A stretch of DNA of 62,226 bases from CBDDBX01 sp965225955. Its GTDB lineage: Bacteria > Acidobacteriota > Aminicenantia > UBA2199. Of this stretch, positions 1 through 9,282 are shown one piece after another. Under the pieces are notes generated by a model. That model searched no databases, was not told the origin of the DNA, and saw nothing but the letters and a program-made list of their open reading frames with translations. How positions within the stretch are numbered: the stretch's first letter is position 1; the number at the start of each line of letters is the position of its first letter. Made by a program: the position numbers and the translations under genes. The stretch is taken from positions 1 through 62,226 of the forward strand of contig CBDDBX010000020.1 of the NCBI GenBank assembly GCA_965225955.1. The letters are read 5' to 3'.

Positions 1-28
1 GTTTGCTTCACTTCATGAAAAATGGTAA
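1..28 (+). CDS. C-terminal tail of an upstream gene, cut by the window edge
   Basis: Reading from base 2 gives an eight-residue tail, FASLHEKW, before TAA at 26-28. The next frame has an ATG at 22 that overlaps this stop, a spacing typical of co-transcribed polysaccharide genes. Only the tail is visible, so family and function cannot be assigned. By position it would belong to the same surface-glycan cluster as the glycosyltransferase and rfb genes downstream. The reading is inference from frame and overlap only. Confidence 0.3.
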
Positions 29-494
29 GATTTACAATGAATATGGATATGGAAAAGGAAATTTCCAGACTCAGATCATTAATAGAAAATCGCATTGAAT
101 CTGAAATAATATCAGCAGAATTACCGGTACTGGAATAGATAGAAATTTTGAACTTGATATTACAAGATTATCAGAAGCAGATCTTGAACTGGAAATGAGA
201 AAAAGAGCTGCAGCCATAAGAGAGGATATGGCACTAAATCATCAGCTCAACTGTTTTATGAAAAGAACTCCTGTTCTGAGAACCCGTCTCTTCAATAACA
301 AATTATGTAAACTTCTTGTACTCCCACTTTTTCTTCCCCTCCATCTTTTAAAAAGAGGGAAATTTATTCTCAAAGATTATATGTTCTTTAACCAGTCAAT
401 TATTTTCCGGCTTGATTACCTGAACAGACGTATAAGTCAGCTTGAGGCTGCTGCAAACAGCAACTACAGTGATGAAGGTGAAAAAAATGGGTAG
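22..494 (+). pseudogene. Frameshifted glycan-cluster protein (accessory region often found before methyltransferase domains)
   Basis: An ATG at 22 (or 37) opens a charged helical stretch that ends at TAG 136-138. From about base 105 the neighbouring frame is open to TAG 492-494 and continues in the same style: an acidic/basic helix, then a hydrophobic segment near 300-345 (LLVLPLFLPLHLL), then a run rich in Asn and Gln and a closing coiled coil. This order resembles the N-terminal accessory region of many O-antigen-cluster methyltransferases. The two halves join by a single-base shift near 105-138, consistent with a one-base deletion, a sequencing error or real decay. No methyltransferase domain follows, because the downstream gene starts at 487. 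An alternative is an independent small protein starting at 195. Confidence 0.4.
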
Positions 495-1788
495 TTTTGA
501 AACTTTATCTGACGATCTTATAAAGAAAGGGAATTTTCACAAACTTACCGGTTTAATCGATAAATATCTGAAAAAGCAGCCTGAAGAGATAAATCTTCTG
601 GATCTGATGAACAGTATAAAAAAACTTGAAATCAATAGTGGCAGAAGAAAACCTTCACTTGGCATATACGATCATGCATTCCACTTTATAGGTGGAGCGC
701 AGAAGTACGGGCTCACAATAGTGGAAGCACTTAAAGATCTTTTCGATATTACTATTATTGCCAGCAAGGAAGTTACTATTGATCAGTTTACATCCTGGTA
801 TAATCTGGATCTTTCAGACTGTAAAGTTAAGATTGTTCCTATCCCCTTCTACGAAGAGTCAGGAGACTCTCCTCACATTGATCCCTCAAGAGTTACCAGA
901 AGAGTTGAGAATCCATTCCATGTAATAAGTCGTGAATCTGCCCGCTACGACCTGTTTATCAATAACAGTATGCTGGAAAAGATCTATCCTCTCTCTACAA
1001 AATCCCTCATGATATGCCATTTCCCGGAGAGACTTCCGGCAGATTACTTCTACTCTGATCTGTATACAGAAACTATATACAACAGCCACTACACTGAAGG
1101 GTGGATAAAAGATCGCTGGAACTATACTCCTCATCGCCTTATTTATCCACCAGCAGATATGGAACAGTTTCTATACGAAAAACAGAAGCTTATAATCTCT
1201 GTAGCCAGATTTGAAGAAGGCGGCACAAAAAAACAGTATGAAATGGTATCTCTTTTCATCAGAATGCATGAGAAAATTCCTGAACTCAAAGAGTGGCAAC
1301 TGGTTCTGGCAGGTGGAAGTACAGGAGAAAACCCTTATCTCAGAAAAGTAGAAGACCTGATAGAAGCATCAGGTCTTGAAAATATAGAAATTGTTGTTAA
1401 TATTCCTGAGCGAAAGCTTAGAACCCTCTATGCCAATGCTTCAATATTCTGGCATCTCTGCGGACTTGGGCAGAATGATCCTGCAAAAGTTGAACATTTC
1501 GGTATGACCATTGCTGAAGCTATGCAGAACAGAGTAGCACCTATTGTATTTAATGGTGGAGGTCAGAGGGAGATTGTTACCGATGGGATTAACGGATTCA
1601 GAGCTTCTTCTTTATCCGACCTTGCCCATTATACAGAAAAACTTATATCAGATCCCGGACTTCTTGAAAAAACCGGGCAGAAAGCCTGGGAAAAGAGCCA
1701 GGAGTTTTCCAAAAAAAGATTTATTGATCAGTTCCGGGATGTTGCCCGGGAAATTCTGAATAACCTGATTATTGATAAAGGAGCATAA
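487..1788 (+). CDS. GT4-family glycosyltransferase
   Basis: A 433-residue GT-B fold enzyme predicted to move a sugar from a nucleotide donor onto a surface-glycan acceptor at the inner face of the membrane. It has an N-terminal GGAQK-type glycine loop near residue 69 and the retaining GT4 motif E-x7-E (EHFGMTIAE) near residue 335 in the donor domain, followed by a GGGQREIV loop. I chose the ATG at 487 because GAAGGTG lies just upstream; the frame is open to 442, but that start has no ribosome site. It overlaps the end of the preceding remnant by 8 bases, and rfbA follows after 3 bases, so it is part of the rhamnose operon. Donor and acceptor cannot be told from sequence; rhamnose is a guess from context. 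Confidence 0.85.
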   Translation: MGSFETLSDDLIKKGNFHKLTGLIDKYLKKQPEEINLLDLMNSIKKLEINSGRRKPSLGIYDHAFHFIGGAQKYGLTIVEALKDLFDITIIASKEVTIDQFTSWYNLDLSDCKVKIVPIPFYEESGDSPHIDPSRVTRRVENPFHVISRESARYDLFINNSMLEKIYPLSTKSLMICHFPERLPADYFYSDLYTETIYNSHYTEGWIKDRWNYTPHRLIYPPADMEQFLYEKQKLIISVARFEEGGTKKQYEMVSLFIRMHEKIPELKEWQLVLAGGSTGENPYLRKVEDLIEASGLENIEIVVNIPERKLRTLYANASIFWHLCGLGQNDPAKVEHFGMTIAEAMQNRVAPIVFNGGGQREIVTDGINGFRASSLSDLAHYTEKLISDPGLLEKTGQKAWEKSQEFSKKRFIDQFRDVAREILNNLIIDKGA

Positions 1789-1791
1789 CCA

Positions 1792-2688
1792 ATGAAAGGT
1801 ATTATTCTTGCCGGAGGGCACGGAACCCGCCTCTATCCACTTACAATGCCTGTTTCCAAGCAGCTTTTGCCGGTTTACGATAAACCGATGATATACTACC
1901 CTCTCTCAACTCTTATGCTGTCGGGAATAAAAGATATACTTCTTATCTGTATGCCCGAAGAGCTACCCAGATTCAGTAAACTTCTTGGAGATGGTTCCAA
2001 ATGGGGACTGAATATTAAATATGCTGAACAGGCTGAACCCCGTGGACTTGCAGAAGCTTTCATTATTGGAAAAGAGTTCATTGGCAGTGATCCGGTATGC
2101 CTTATTCTTGGTGATAATATATTCTATGGCCCCGGGCTTTCAGGTATGCTTAAAGGGACGGCTTCAAACATTAATGGAGCTACAGTATTCGGATATTATG
2201 TTAAAGATCCGGAACGCTATGGCGTTGTGGAGTTTGATTCACAGGGTAAAGCAGTTTCCATTGAAGAGAAACCTGAAAAACCCAAATCAAGATACGCTGT
2301 TACAGGTCTCTACTACTACAATAATAATGTAATCGAATATGCTGAAAACCTGAAACCATCAGCCCGTGGAGAGCTGGAAATTACAGATCTTAATAATATA
2401 TATCTTGAAAAAGAGAAGTTGAATGTAAAACTTCTTGGCAGAGGCCACGCCTGGCTCGACACAGGAACTCCGGAGTCACTTCTTGATGCAGCTCAGTTCA
2501 TGAAAACCATAGAAGACAGACAGAGCCTGAAAATTGCCTGTGTTGAAGAGATAGCCTGGCGTATGGGTTATATAAGCAGGAAAGATCTGAACAATCTTGC
2601 AAACGAACAGATTAAGAGTGATTACGGTAAATATCTTAAGAGAGTTGCCGAACTATCTGATTCAGAACTACTTCTGGAAAAATTTTAA
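1792..2688 (+). CDS. rfbA: Glucose-1-phosphate thymidylyltransferase
   Basis: First enzyme of dTDP-L-rhamnose synthesis: glucose-1-phosphate plus dTTP gives dTDP-glucose and PPi. The 298-residue length is typical. The nucleotide loop GGHGTRLYPLT is at residues 8-18, then GDNIFYG near 106 with the metal-binding Asp, and EEKP near 162. The start follows AAGGAG at a good distance. It lies 3 bases after the glycosyltransferase, and its stop overlaps the rfbC start (TAATG), which implies translational coupling. The order rfbA-rfbC-rfbD-rfbB gives the full four-step pathway. The family assignment is secure. Confidence 0.96.
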   Translation: MKGIILAGGHGTRLYPLTMPVSKQLLPVYDKPMIYYPLSTLMLSGIKDILLICMPEELPRFSKLLGDGSKWGLNIKYAEQAEPRGLAEAFIIGKEFIGSDPVCLILGDNIFYGPGLSGMLKGTASNINGATVFGYYVKDPERYGVVEFDSQGKAVSIEEKPEKPKSRYAVTGLYYYNNNVIEYAENLKPSARGELEITDLNNIYLEKEKLNVKLLGRGHAWLDTGTPESLLDAAQFMKTIEDRQSLKIACVEEIAWRMGYISRKDLNNLANEQIKSDYGKYLKRVAELSDSELLLEKF

Positions 2689-3230
2689 TGAGTTTTAAAA
2701 TAGAGAACACTTTTATTGAAGGTGTAAAAATAATCAGTCCCCGACTGTTTGAAGACAGCAGGGGCTATTTTATGGAAACCTATAAGTTGAGCTGCTTCAA
2801 AGAAGCAGGTATAGAAGAAGAGTTTGTACAGGCTAACGAATCATTTTCAACAAAAAATACTTTGAGAGGAATCCACTATCAGCTGGACCCGAATGCTCAG
2901 GGTAAACTTGTAAGAGTTGTACAGGGAAGGGCTCTGGATGTTGCTGTAGATCTCAGAAAAGATTCACCTACTTTTGGTAAATGGCTTTCTGTGGAGCTTA
3001 CTGGTGAAAATAAAAAGCTGATCTACATTCCACCGGGAATGGGACACGGTTTCCTGGCTCTGTCAGAAACGATGTTATTTTCATACATGTGTACTGCGGA
3101 ATATAATCAGGAGAGTGAAAGAGGAATTATCTGGAATGACCCTGATCTTGAAATCAACTGGAGGACTGACAACCCCGTGCTTTCTGATAAAGATATGAAT
3201 CTGTCTTCATTTGAGAAGGCAGAGTTCTGA
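2688..3230 (+). CDS. rfbC: dTDP-4-dehydrorhamnose 3,5-epimerase
   Basis: A cupin-fold epimerase that inverts C3 and C5 of dTDP-4-keto-6-deoxyglucose. At 180 residues it has the normal length. The signature RGIHYQ holds the catalytic His63. Further matches are DVAVDLR, FGKW and the GMGHGFLALSE strand, followed by a Tyr-containing segment (SYMCTAEYN) that supplies the usual acid Tyr. Its ATG overlaps the rfbA stop by one base and rfbD starts 5 bases after its end, so it is in the middle of the operon. No missing residues were seen. Confidence 0.95.
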   Translation: MSFKIENTFIEGVKIISPRLFEDSRGYFMETYKLSCFKEAGIEEEFVQANESFSTKNTLRGIHYQLDPNAQGKLVRVVQGRALDVAVDLRKDSPTFGKWLSVELTGENKKLIYIPPGMGHGFLALSETMLFSYMCTAEYNQESERGIIWNDPDLEINWRTDNPVLSDKDMNLSSFEKAEF

Positions 3231-3235
3231 ACAAT

Positions 3236-4150
3236 ATGAACAAAGTTAAAAGAAAGAAACCTGCAAGAATATGGGTAACCGGGGCTACAGGTATGCTTGG
3301 CACAAGTATTACCCAGGCCCTTACTGAGCAGAATATTCCATTCTACTCATCAACAAGATCTGAAGCAGATATCTCTTCTTCCGATTCAATCCGCCGTTTT
3401 CTGGGTAAAAGAAAACCTTTGTGGATAATAAACTGTGCTGCTTATACTGATGTCGAAGGTGCTGAGTTCAACCACGATGCAGCTTTCAGTGCAAATGCTG
3501 AAGGTGTTGGCAATCTTGCTGCTCTGGCTTCTGAGAGAGGTTCAACTCTTATCCACTTCTCTACAGATTACGTATTCAATGGTGAAAAGAAGTTTCCCTA
3601 TTCAGAGAATGACATGACTGATCCGGTTTCGGTTTATGGAATGTCAAAACTCATTGGTGAGGAAAAAATACAGGGAACTGAGAATCTTAAATATATGATT
3701 TTCAGAATAAGCTGGTTATATAAATATGGTTTTAAGTGCTTCCCTTCCACAATAATTAATCTATTAAAAACGAAGAAAGAGATCAAAGTCGTAAGAGATC
3801 AGAAAGGCTCTCCTTCCTATGCTCCTTCGCTGGCAGAACACATAGTAGAACTCATACTGAGTAAAAAGTCGGAAAGTGGTATTTTTCACTACTCAGATGG
3901 AGGTGAACTTACATGGTTCGATTTTGCCTCGGAAATAAATAAAATGGCAGTGATTCACAGAGTCACTGAAAAACTGAGGAAAATTATACCAGTTACTTCA
4001 AATGAATTCCCTTCACAGGTAAAAAGGCCTGCAAACTCTCTACTCAAGAAGTATAAAATAGAGGAATCCCTTGACATAAAACCTGTTGAGTGGCAGGATA
4101 ATCTGATCAGATTTTTCCAGGAGCTAAATAAGAATGAGAAGATTAAATAA
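3236..4150 (+). CDS. rfbD: dTDP-4-dehydrorhamnose reductase
   Basis: Short-chain dehydrogenase that makes dTDP-L-rhamnose in the last pathway step using NAD(P)H. The Rossmann loop GATGMLG is at residues 16-22, INCAAYTDVE lies near 65-75, FSTDYVF near 105, and the catalytic YGMSK (Tyr, Lys) near 133-137. At 304 residues it is slightly longer than the usual 280-300 because of a basic N-terminal extension (KVKRKKPAR). The 3' end overlaps the start of rfbB by 17 bases. The assignment is secure. Confidence 0.95.
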   Translation: MNKVKRKKPARIWVTGATGMLGTSITQALTEQNIPFYSSTRSEADISSSDSIRRFLGKRKPLWIINCAAYTDVEGAEFNHDAAFSANAEGVGNLAALASERGSTLIHFSTDYVFNGEKKFPYSENDMTDPVSVYGMSKLIGEEKIQGTENLKYMIFRISWLYKYGFKCFPSTIINLLKTKKEIKVVRDQKGSPSYAPSLAEHIVELILSKKSESGIFHYSDGGELTWFDFASEINKMAVIHRVTEKLRKIIPVTSNEFPSQVKRPANSLLKKYKIEESLDIKPVEWQDNLIRFFQELNKNEKIK

Positions 4151-5231
4151 TATACTGATCACAGGTGGAGCCGGCTTTATAGGAAGCAACTTCATTAGAT
4201 ATATTTTTGAAAATACAGGTTTTACTGGGAAAATCTACAATCTTGATAAACTCACTTATGCCGGAAATCCCGGTAATCTTGAAGATATAGAAGCCGGATA
4301 TAAAGAGAGATACCAGTTTATTCATGGAGATATCTGTGATGGTAATCTTCTGAGTGAAATTTTTAAAAACAACGATATAGACACTGTAATTCACTTTGCA
4401 GCAGAATCTCACGTTGACAGGTCAATATCCGGACCAGCAGATTTTATAAGAACAAATATTAACGGAACTTTCATGCTTCTGGAAACTGCCCGTAAAGAGT
4501 GGGGGGAAAGAGAAGATGTACTGTTTCATCACATTTCAACTGATGAAGTATACGGTAGTCTTGGTGCAGAAGGTCTTTTTCATGAAACAACTGCATATGA
4601 TCCACGCAGCCCCTACTCCGCCTCAAAAGCTTCTTCTGACCATCTGGTAAATGCATATTTTCACACCTACAATCTTCCTGTAACAATGTCTAACTGCTCC
4701 AATAACTATGGCTACTATCACTTTCCCGAAAAGCTTATTCCTCTTATGATCCTTAATGCTATGGAAGCAAAAGCTCTGCCTGTATACGGAGATGGCCTGA
4801 ACGTAAGAGACTGGCTCTTTGTTGAAGATCACTGTTCTGCAATATGGACAATAATAAACAGCGGTAAAAATGGAGAGACCTATAATGTAGGTGGAGAGTG
4901 TGAAGAAGCCAACATAAATATTGTAAAAAAAATCTGCACACAGCTTGAAGAACTTCTACCTGCAGAATCTAATCCGGTAATGAAGTCTGCTGCTGTATAT
5001 AAATATGAGGATCTTATAACTTATGTTAAAGATCGTCCGGGACATGACAGGCGATATGCTATTGATTGTAATAAATTGAAAAATGAGCTGAAATGGAAAC
5101 AGAAAACAGATTTTGACATGGGACTTAAAAAAACTGTAGAATGGTATCTCTCAAATATGGAGTGGGTAAATAAAGTACGAAGCGGAGAGTATCAGAACTG
5201 GCTCGATAAAAACTATAACAAAAGAGGTTAA
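4134..5231 (+). CDS. rfbB: dTDP-glucose 4,6-dehydratase
   Basis: Extended SDR enzyme that converts dTDP-glucose to dTDP-4-keto-6-deoxyglucose with bound NAD+. It has GGAGFIGSN near residues 10-18, HFAAESHVDRS near 86, STDEVYG with the Asp-Glu pair near 138, and YSASK with catalytic Tyr and Lys near 161-165. The 365-residue length fits; the family is usually 340-360. The start at 4134 lies inside the end of rfbD and is preceded by AGGAG about 9 bases upstream. It completes the rhamnose pathway and is the last sugar gene of the operon. Confidence 0.95.
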   Translation: MRRLNNILITGGAGFIGSNFIRYIFENTGFTGKIYNLDKLTYAGNPGNLEDIEAGYKERYQFIHGDICDGNLLSEIFKNNDIDTVIHFAAESHVDRSISGPADFIRTNINGTFMLLETARKEWGEREDVLFHHISTDEVYGSLGAEGLFHETTAYDPRSPYSASKASSDHLVNAYFHTYNLPVTMSNCSNNYGYYHFPEKLIPLMILNAMEAKALPVYGDGLNVRDWLFVEDHCSAIWTIINSGKNGETYNVGGECEEANINIVKKICTQLEELLPAESNPVMKSAAVYKYEDLITYVKDRPGHDRRYAIDCNKLKNELKWKQKTDFDMGLKKTVEWYLSNMEWVNKVRSGEYQNWLDKNYNKRG

Positions 5232-5249
5232 CGTAAAAAAGTTGTAACA

Positions 5250-6158
5250 ATGAACAGGAAAATAATCGGAGCTCTTTTTATTTGTACATCTTCCCTGATG
5301 TGGGGACTTGATGGTGTAGTTCTTACTCCATCTCTTCATAACCTGCAGGTTCCACTTGTGGTGCTGATTTTTCATATTCTGCCTTTTCTGGTTTTCAATA
5401 TAGTACTGAAAGGTGAACAGAAACAGATAAAGAATTTTGTTGCTAAAGACTACCTGCTATTCACTCTTCTTGCCCTTACAGGAGGGGCTCTTGGAACAAT
5501 ATCTATTGTTAAAGCTCTTTTCCTGGTTAATTTTCATAAACTATCAATTGTTATACTGCTTCAGAAACTTCAACCGGTTTTTGCAATTATTCTGGCATCA
5601 ATACTTCTGAAAGAAAAAATAAGAAGCAGCTTTATAATATGGGCTTCTGTTGCAGTAAGTGCAAGTTATCTGCTGACCTTTGGCTTCTCTTTTCCGGTTC
5701 TTACTTCAAGCAATCATCTTCCTGAAGCCATGATGTGGGCTCTTATAGCAGCTTTTGCTTTTGGTTCAGCAACTGTTCTCAGTAAAATGCTTGTTATCAG
5801 ATGGAATTATAAAACTGTTGTATACTACAGATTTCTCTTCACAATAGTTGTAATGGCAATAATAATAAGTGTGGGGAGTGACTGGAGCTCTTTTTCAGAC
5901 ATTACCAGTGCAAACTGGAGTACATTTTTCATGATAATGGGAATAACTTCAGTAGCTACTATTCTCTACTATATTGGCTTAAACAGAATCAAGGCTATTA
6001 CTTCAACTATATGCGAAATGATGCTCCCACTTGCAGCAATTATATTTGACTACATATTCCACAATAATGTGTTGTCAACAATACAGTGGGTAAGCGCACT
6101 GCTTCTTCTGATTTCAATCTTTAAAATTACAATAAATCAGGCAAGAGCAGAGAATTAG
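5250..6158 (+). CDS. EamA/DMT-family transporter
   Basis: A 302-residue membrane protein with about ten hydrophobic segments in two similar halves, the layout of the drug/metabolite transporter family. The N-terminal half opens with LFICTSSLMWGLDG. The second EamA repeat starts near residue 160 (MMWALIAAFAFGSATVLSK) and contains the conserved last-helix region with ICEMMLPLAAIIF. It follows rfbB by 18 bases, so it may be co-transcribed with the rhamnose genes, although DMT proteins occur in any context. The substrate is unknown. No strong ribosome site was seen at this ATG. Confidence 0.8.
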   Translation: MNRKIIGALFICTSSLMWGLDGVVLTPSLHNLQVPLVVLIFHILPFLVFNIVLKGEQKQIKNFVAKDYLLFTLLALTGGALGTISIVKALFLVNFHKLSIVILLQKLQPVFAIILASILLKEKIRSSFIIWASVAVSASYLLTFGFSFPVLTSSNHLPEAMMWALIAAFAFGSATVLSKMLVIRWNYKTVVYYRFLFTIVVMAIIISVGSDWSSFSDITSANWSTFFMIMGITSVATILYYIGLNRIKAITSTICEMMLPLAAIIFDYIFHNNVLSTIQWVSALLLLISIFKITINQARAEN

Positions 6159-6199
6159 CCCTTCGACTCTTCGCTAAAGCTCATCGCTCAGGGCAGAGA

Positions 6200-6227
6200 G
6201 GCGATCATCATAATGACCGCCCCTTTT
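6200..6227 (+). terminator. Probable terminator after the polysaccharide operon
   Basis: GGCGATCAT and ATGACCGCC form a nine-pair stem with one A-C mismatch and a short loop, followed by a TTTT run. It lies between the ends of two convergent genes, the EamA transporter (+) and sucD (-). The T-run favours the plus strand. Confidence 0.45.
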
Positions 6228-6236
6228 GTATAGTTA

Positions 6237-7109
6237 CTATTTTTTCAGTACTTTTATAAGAGTTTCCCCTATTTTCGCAGGATTTCTGGATACCATAATT
6301 CCATTATCCTCCAGTACCTCTATTTTTGATTCAGCAGTACCTTTCCCACCGGAAATAATGGCGCCGGCATGCCCCATTCTTCTTCCAGGAGGAGCAGTCA
6401 TACCTGATATAAAAGAGACAACCGGCTTACCAAGATGTTCTTTTATATAAACAGCTGCTTCCTCTTCCATGGAACCACCGATTTCACCTATCATAACAAT
6501 AGCTTCGGTATCATCATCTTCCCTGAACATTCTCAGAATATCCCTGAAATCTGAACCAATTACCGGATCTCCGCCAATACCAACGCAGGTTGACTGACCA
6601 AGCCCCAGTTCACTGATCTGATTAACTGCCTCATATGTCAGAGTACCTGATCTGGATATGATTCCTACCTTACCGGGTTTATGTATTGAAGCAGGCATGA
6701 TCCCCACTTTACCAATTCCCGGCGTAATAATCCCAGGGCAGTTTGGGCCAATTAATACTGAATCTGAGGCATCAACCACATTCCTGACTTTCATCATATC
6801 AAGAACCGGAATACCCTCAGTAATGCATATAACCGTTCCAATTCCAGCTCCCACAGCTTCAAGAATAGCATCTGCTGCAAACATGGGAGGTACAAATATA
6901 ACTGACATATTTGCTCCCTCTTCAACTACAGCCTCTCTGACAGTACTAAATACAGGTAGATTGAGATGCTTCTCACCACCTTTTCCAGGTGTCACTCCTC
7001 CAACAAGGCAGGTGCCATACTTTAACATCTGTTCAGCATGGAATGTACCCTCTTTACCTGTGAAGCCCTGAACAATTACTTTTGAGTCTCTATTTAATAG
7101 TATAGCCAT
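6237..7109 (-). CDS. sucD: Succinyl-CoA ligase, alpha subunit
   Basis: Interconverts succinyl-CoA and succinate with substrate-level phosphorylation, in complex with SucC. At 290 residues it matches the family. It has a CoA-binding Rossmann region (GFTGKEGTFHAEQML) near residues 15-30, the GPNCPG loop near 122, and the phosphorylated histidine in RRMGHAGAI near residue 245, followed by the glycine-rich GGKGTAESK. It starts 5 bases after sucC ends and closes a seven-gene TCA operon. The ADP or GDP preference cannot be read from this subunit. Confidence 0.96.
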   Translation of the reverse strand: MAILLNRDSKVIVQGFTGKEGTFHAEQMLKYGTCLVGGVTPGKGGEKHLNLPVFSTVREAVVEEGANMSVIFVPPMFAADAILEAVGAGIGTVICITEGIPVLDMMKVRNVVDASDSVLIGPNCPGIITPGIGKVGIMPASIHKPGKVGIISRSGTLTYEAVNQISELGLGQSTCVGIGGDPVIGSDFRDILRMFREDDDTEAIVMIGEIGGSMEEEAAVYIKEHLGKPVVSFISGMTAPPGRRMGHAGAIISGGKGTAESKIEVLEDNGIMVSRNPAKIGETLIKVLKK

Positions 7110-7114
7110 TGATC

Positions 7115-8278
7115 TTACCTCTCCCCTGCCAGTTCAACAGCTTTTTCTGCCGCTTTTGAGAAATCTTCAATCGCGTAAAAACCGAGTCCTGATTCTTTAA
7201 TCAATCGTCTTCCTTCCACCTCATTGGTTCCTCTCAGTCTTATTACTACAGGTACGTTAATATCGATCTCTCCGGCTGCACCAATAATTCCATTGGCTAC
7301 CAGATCTGTTCTGACTATTCCACCAAAAATATTGACAAAAACTGCCTTTACATTAGTGTCTGCAAGAAGAATCTTAAAAGCTTCCCTGACTCTCTCTTTT
7401 GAAGTACCACCTCCAACGTCCAGGAAGTTCGCAGGATCTCCTCCATAAAGTTTAAGTATATCCATAGTTGCCATTGCAAGGCCTGCACCATTAACCATGC
7501 AGCCAACAGAACCATCAAGTTTGATATAGTTGAGATCCTGTTCTGATGCAAGAACTTCAAGTGGCTCTTCTTCATCCTTATCTCTCAGTTCCGCAATATC
7601 TTTATGCCTCACCAGAGAGTTATCATCAAAATTCACCTTGGCATCAACCGCAAGAATTTCACCATCTCCTGTTATAACTACAGGGTTAATTTCAAGCAGT
7701 GAGCAATCTTTTTCCATAAACATGCGATACAGGTTGGTCAGGAAAGGATAAAATTTCTTTAAAAGATCACCTTTCAAACCAAGACGACCACCAATATCAC
7801 GGCACTGCCACGGCATTATCCCTGTTACTGGTGAGATCCATGTTTTAAAAATCATGTCAGGCTTTGTTGCCGCCACCTCCTCAATCTCCACACCGCCTTC
7901 AGTTGATGCCATCAGCACCGGTTGATGTTTCTCACGATCCAGGATAAAAGCGAGATAAAAGGTATCTTTAATATTGATTCCCTCTTCTATCAGGATCTTT
8001 CTCACAAGTGTACCTTCAGGGCCTGTCTGGGGGCTAATAAGTGTCATTCCCAGAATTTCCTTTGCATAGCCGATAGCTTTGTCTACAGATGAAGCAACTT
8101 TCACACCACCTGCTTTACCTCTTCCACCAGCATGAACCTGAGCTTTAACAACACATGGAGCTCCCATTTTTCTGATCTCATTTTCAGCATCAGCAGTATC
8201 ATCAACCAATACACTGTGGGGCACCGGTATATCGTACTGTCTGAACAGTTCTTTTGCCTGATACTCATGTACTTTCAT
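7115..8278 (-). CDS. sucC: Succinyl-CoA ligase, beta subunit
   Basis: Nucleotide- and succinate-binding partner of SucD. The N-terminal ATP-grasp part begins MKVHEYQAKELF, with KAQVHAGGRGKAGGVK near residues 45-60, and the C-terminal ligase domain has the GGG and NIFGGIVR segments. At 387 residues it is the standard bacterial length. It is downstream of ftcD by 31 bases and just upstream of sucD. Residues that set ADP or GDP preference were not judged. The family assignment is secure. Confidence 0.96.
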   Translation of the reverse strand: MKVHEYQAKELFRQYDIPVPHSVLVDDTADAENEIRKMGAPCVVKAQVHAGGRGKAGGVKVASSVDKAIGYAKEILGMTLISPQTGPEGTLVRKILIEEGINIKDTFYLAFILDREKHQPVLMASTEGGVEIEEVAATKPDMIFKTWISPVTGIMPWQCRDIGGRLGLKGDLLKKFYPFLTNLYRMFMEKDCSLLEINPVVITGDGEILAVDAKVNFDDNSLVRHKDIAELRDKDEEEPLEVLASEQDLNYIKLDGSVGCMVNGAGLAMATMDILKLYGGDPANFLDVGGGTSKERVREAFKILLADTNVKAVFVNIFGGIVRTDLVANGIIGAAGEIDINVPVVIRLRGTNEVEGRRLIKESGLGFYAIEDFSKAAEKAVELAGER

Positions 8279-8309
8279 TCATAATTCCTCCAACTTTTAT
8301 TAGAGATAG

Positions 8310-9236
8310 TCAGCGACCATAATTCAGAGAAAACATTGATCGGGCCACTGCTTTTTCAGCAACGCGGTCTTCACGGAAATCATTGATTCCCATGTAGAAT
8401 GCCGCAGAATCATAGTAAACCTTCTCTGGTATTAATCCCACCATCTCAACACCCCGGAGCAGGACCCCATAACGCTTTGCCTCAAACCTTATCATCTCTA
8501 TTACTTTGTGTACCGGTGTCTGGACATAGTCGGAATCTGTTACCGTAATAATACCTTTGCCACTATCCTTATCCATTCCGGTATAAGCTTTAATATGTTT
8601 GAGTCCGCCGTTAACTGACCGGACAGATGAAGAAATAAAATTTGCAACTACTTCATCTTTAGTGTCAAGAAACACTTTGAATTTCACCAGAGGATATCTT
8701 GCACCAATAATTGTTGCTCCGAAATCCGGTATAAACCTGTCGGTTCCCAGATCCGGCCTCCACTGATGAAGCCCAAGCCGTTCTTCAAGACCTTCGTACT
8801 CACAATCCCTTATTTCATCAATATCTTCTCTCTGAGGTAGTTTCGCAGATTTACCAAAGAGGTACACCGGAACATCAAACTTCTCAGCTACCATCTCTGC
8901 AAACTCATCTGCGATCTCCATTACCTCTTCGATAGTTGCATTGGAAACAGGAACAAATGGTACTACATCTACTGCACCAATTCTGGGATACTCTCCCTTA
9001 TGGTTTCGCATATCTATCTTCTTTTTTGATTCTTCATACAGGATTTCCCCTGCTTCCAGAAGTGGCCTTTTTTCAGAGGCACTATAGGAAAATGAGGTTC
9101 TGTTTCTAACATTATCCATTGAAACATCGAGTAGAGCCAGACCTTCAACATTTCTGAGTTTTTCAGAAAGTTCATCTATAAACCTGTTATCAACTCCCTC
9201 ACAAACAGCTGGTATTGCTACTATTATTTTTTGCAT
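8310..9236 (-). CDS. ftcD: Glutamate formimidoyltransferase (stand-alone FT domain)
   Basis: Transfers the formimino group of N-formimino-L-glutamate, a histidine breakdown product, to tetrahydrofolate, or the reverse. At 308 residues it carries only the transferase half of the mammalian FTCD enzyme, with both FT subdomains (N-terminal near 1-180, C-terminal near 185-300) and no cyclodeaminase. Family matches include the N-terminal VAIPAVCEG, the DVSMDNVRNRT strand and IGAVDVVPFVP. It sits between sdhB and sucC, all on the same strand with gaps under 50 bases, which is an unusual place for it. No histidine degradation genes (hutH, hutU, hutI) are in the window. Confidence 0.88.
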   Translation of the reverse strand: MQKIIVAIPAVCEGVDNRFIDELSEKLRNVEGLALLDVSMDNVRNRTSFSYSASEKRPLLEAGEILYEESKKKIDMRNHKGEYPRIGAVDVVPFVPVSNATIEEVMEIADEFAEMVAEKFDVPVYLFGKSAKLPQREDIDEIRDCEYEGLEERLGLHQWRPDLGTDRFIPDFGATIIGARYPLVKFKVFLDTKDEVVANFISSSVRSVNGGLKHIKAYTGMDKDSGKGIITVTDSDYVQTPVHKVIEMIRFEAKRYGVLLRGVEMVGLIPEKVYYDSAAFYMGINDFREDRVAEKAVARSMFSLNYGR

Positions 9237-9282
9237 AACCCCTCCACAACTTTAATTATTATACCATGACCACATGATACAC

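Noticed and set aside
442..486. Earlier start for the glycosyltransferase
   Set aside because: No ribosome site before 442, while GAAGGTG fits the ATG at 487.
6658..7071. 137-codon plus-strand open frame inside sucD
   Set aside because: Antisense to a secure sucD; composition mirrors the real gene and there is no start signal.
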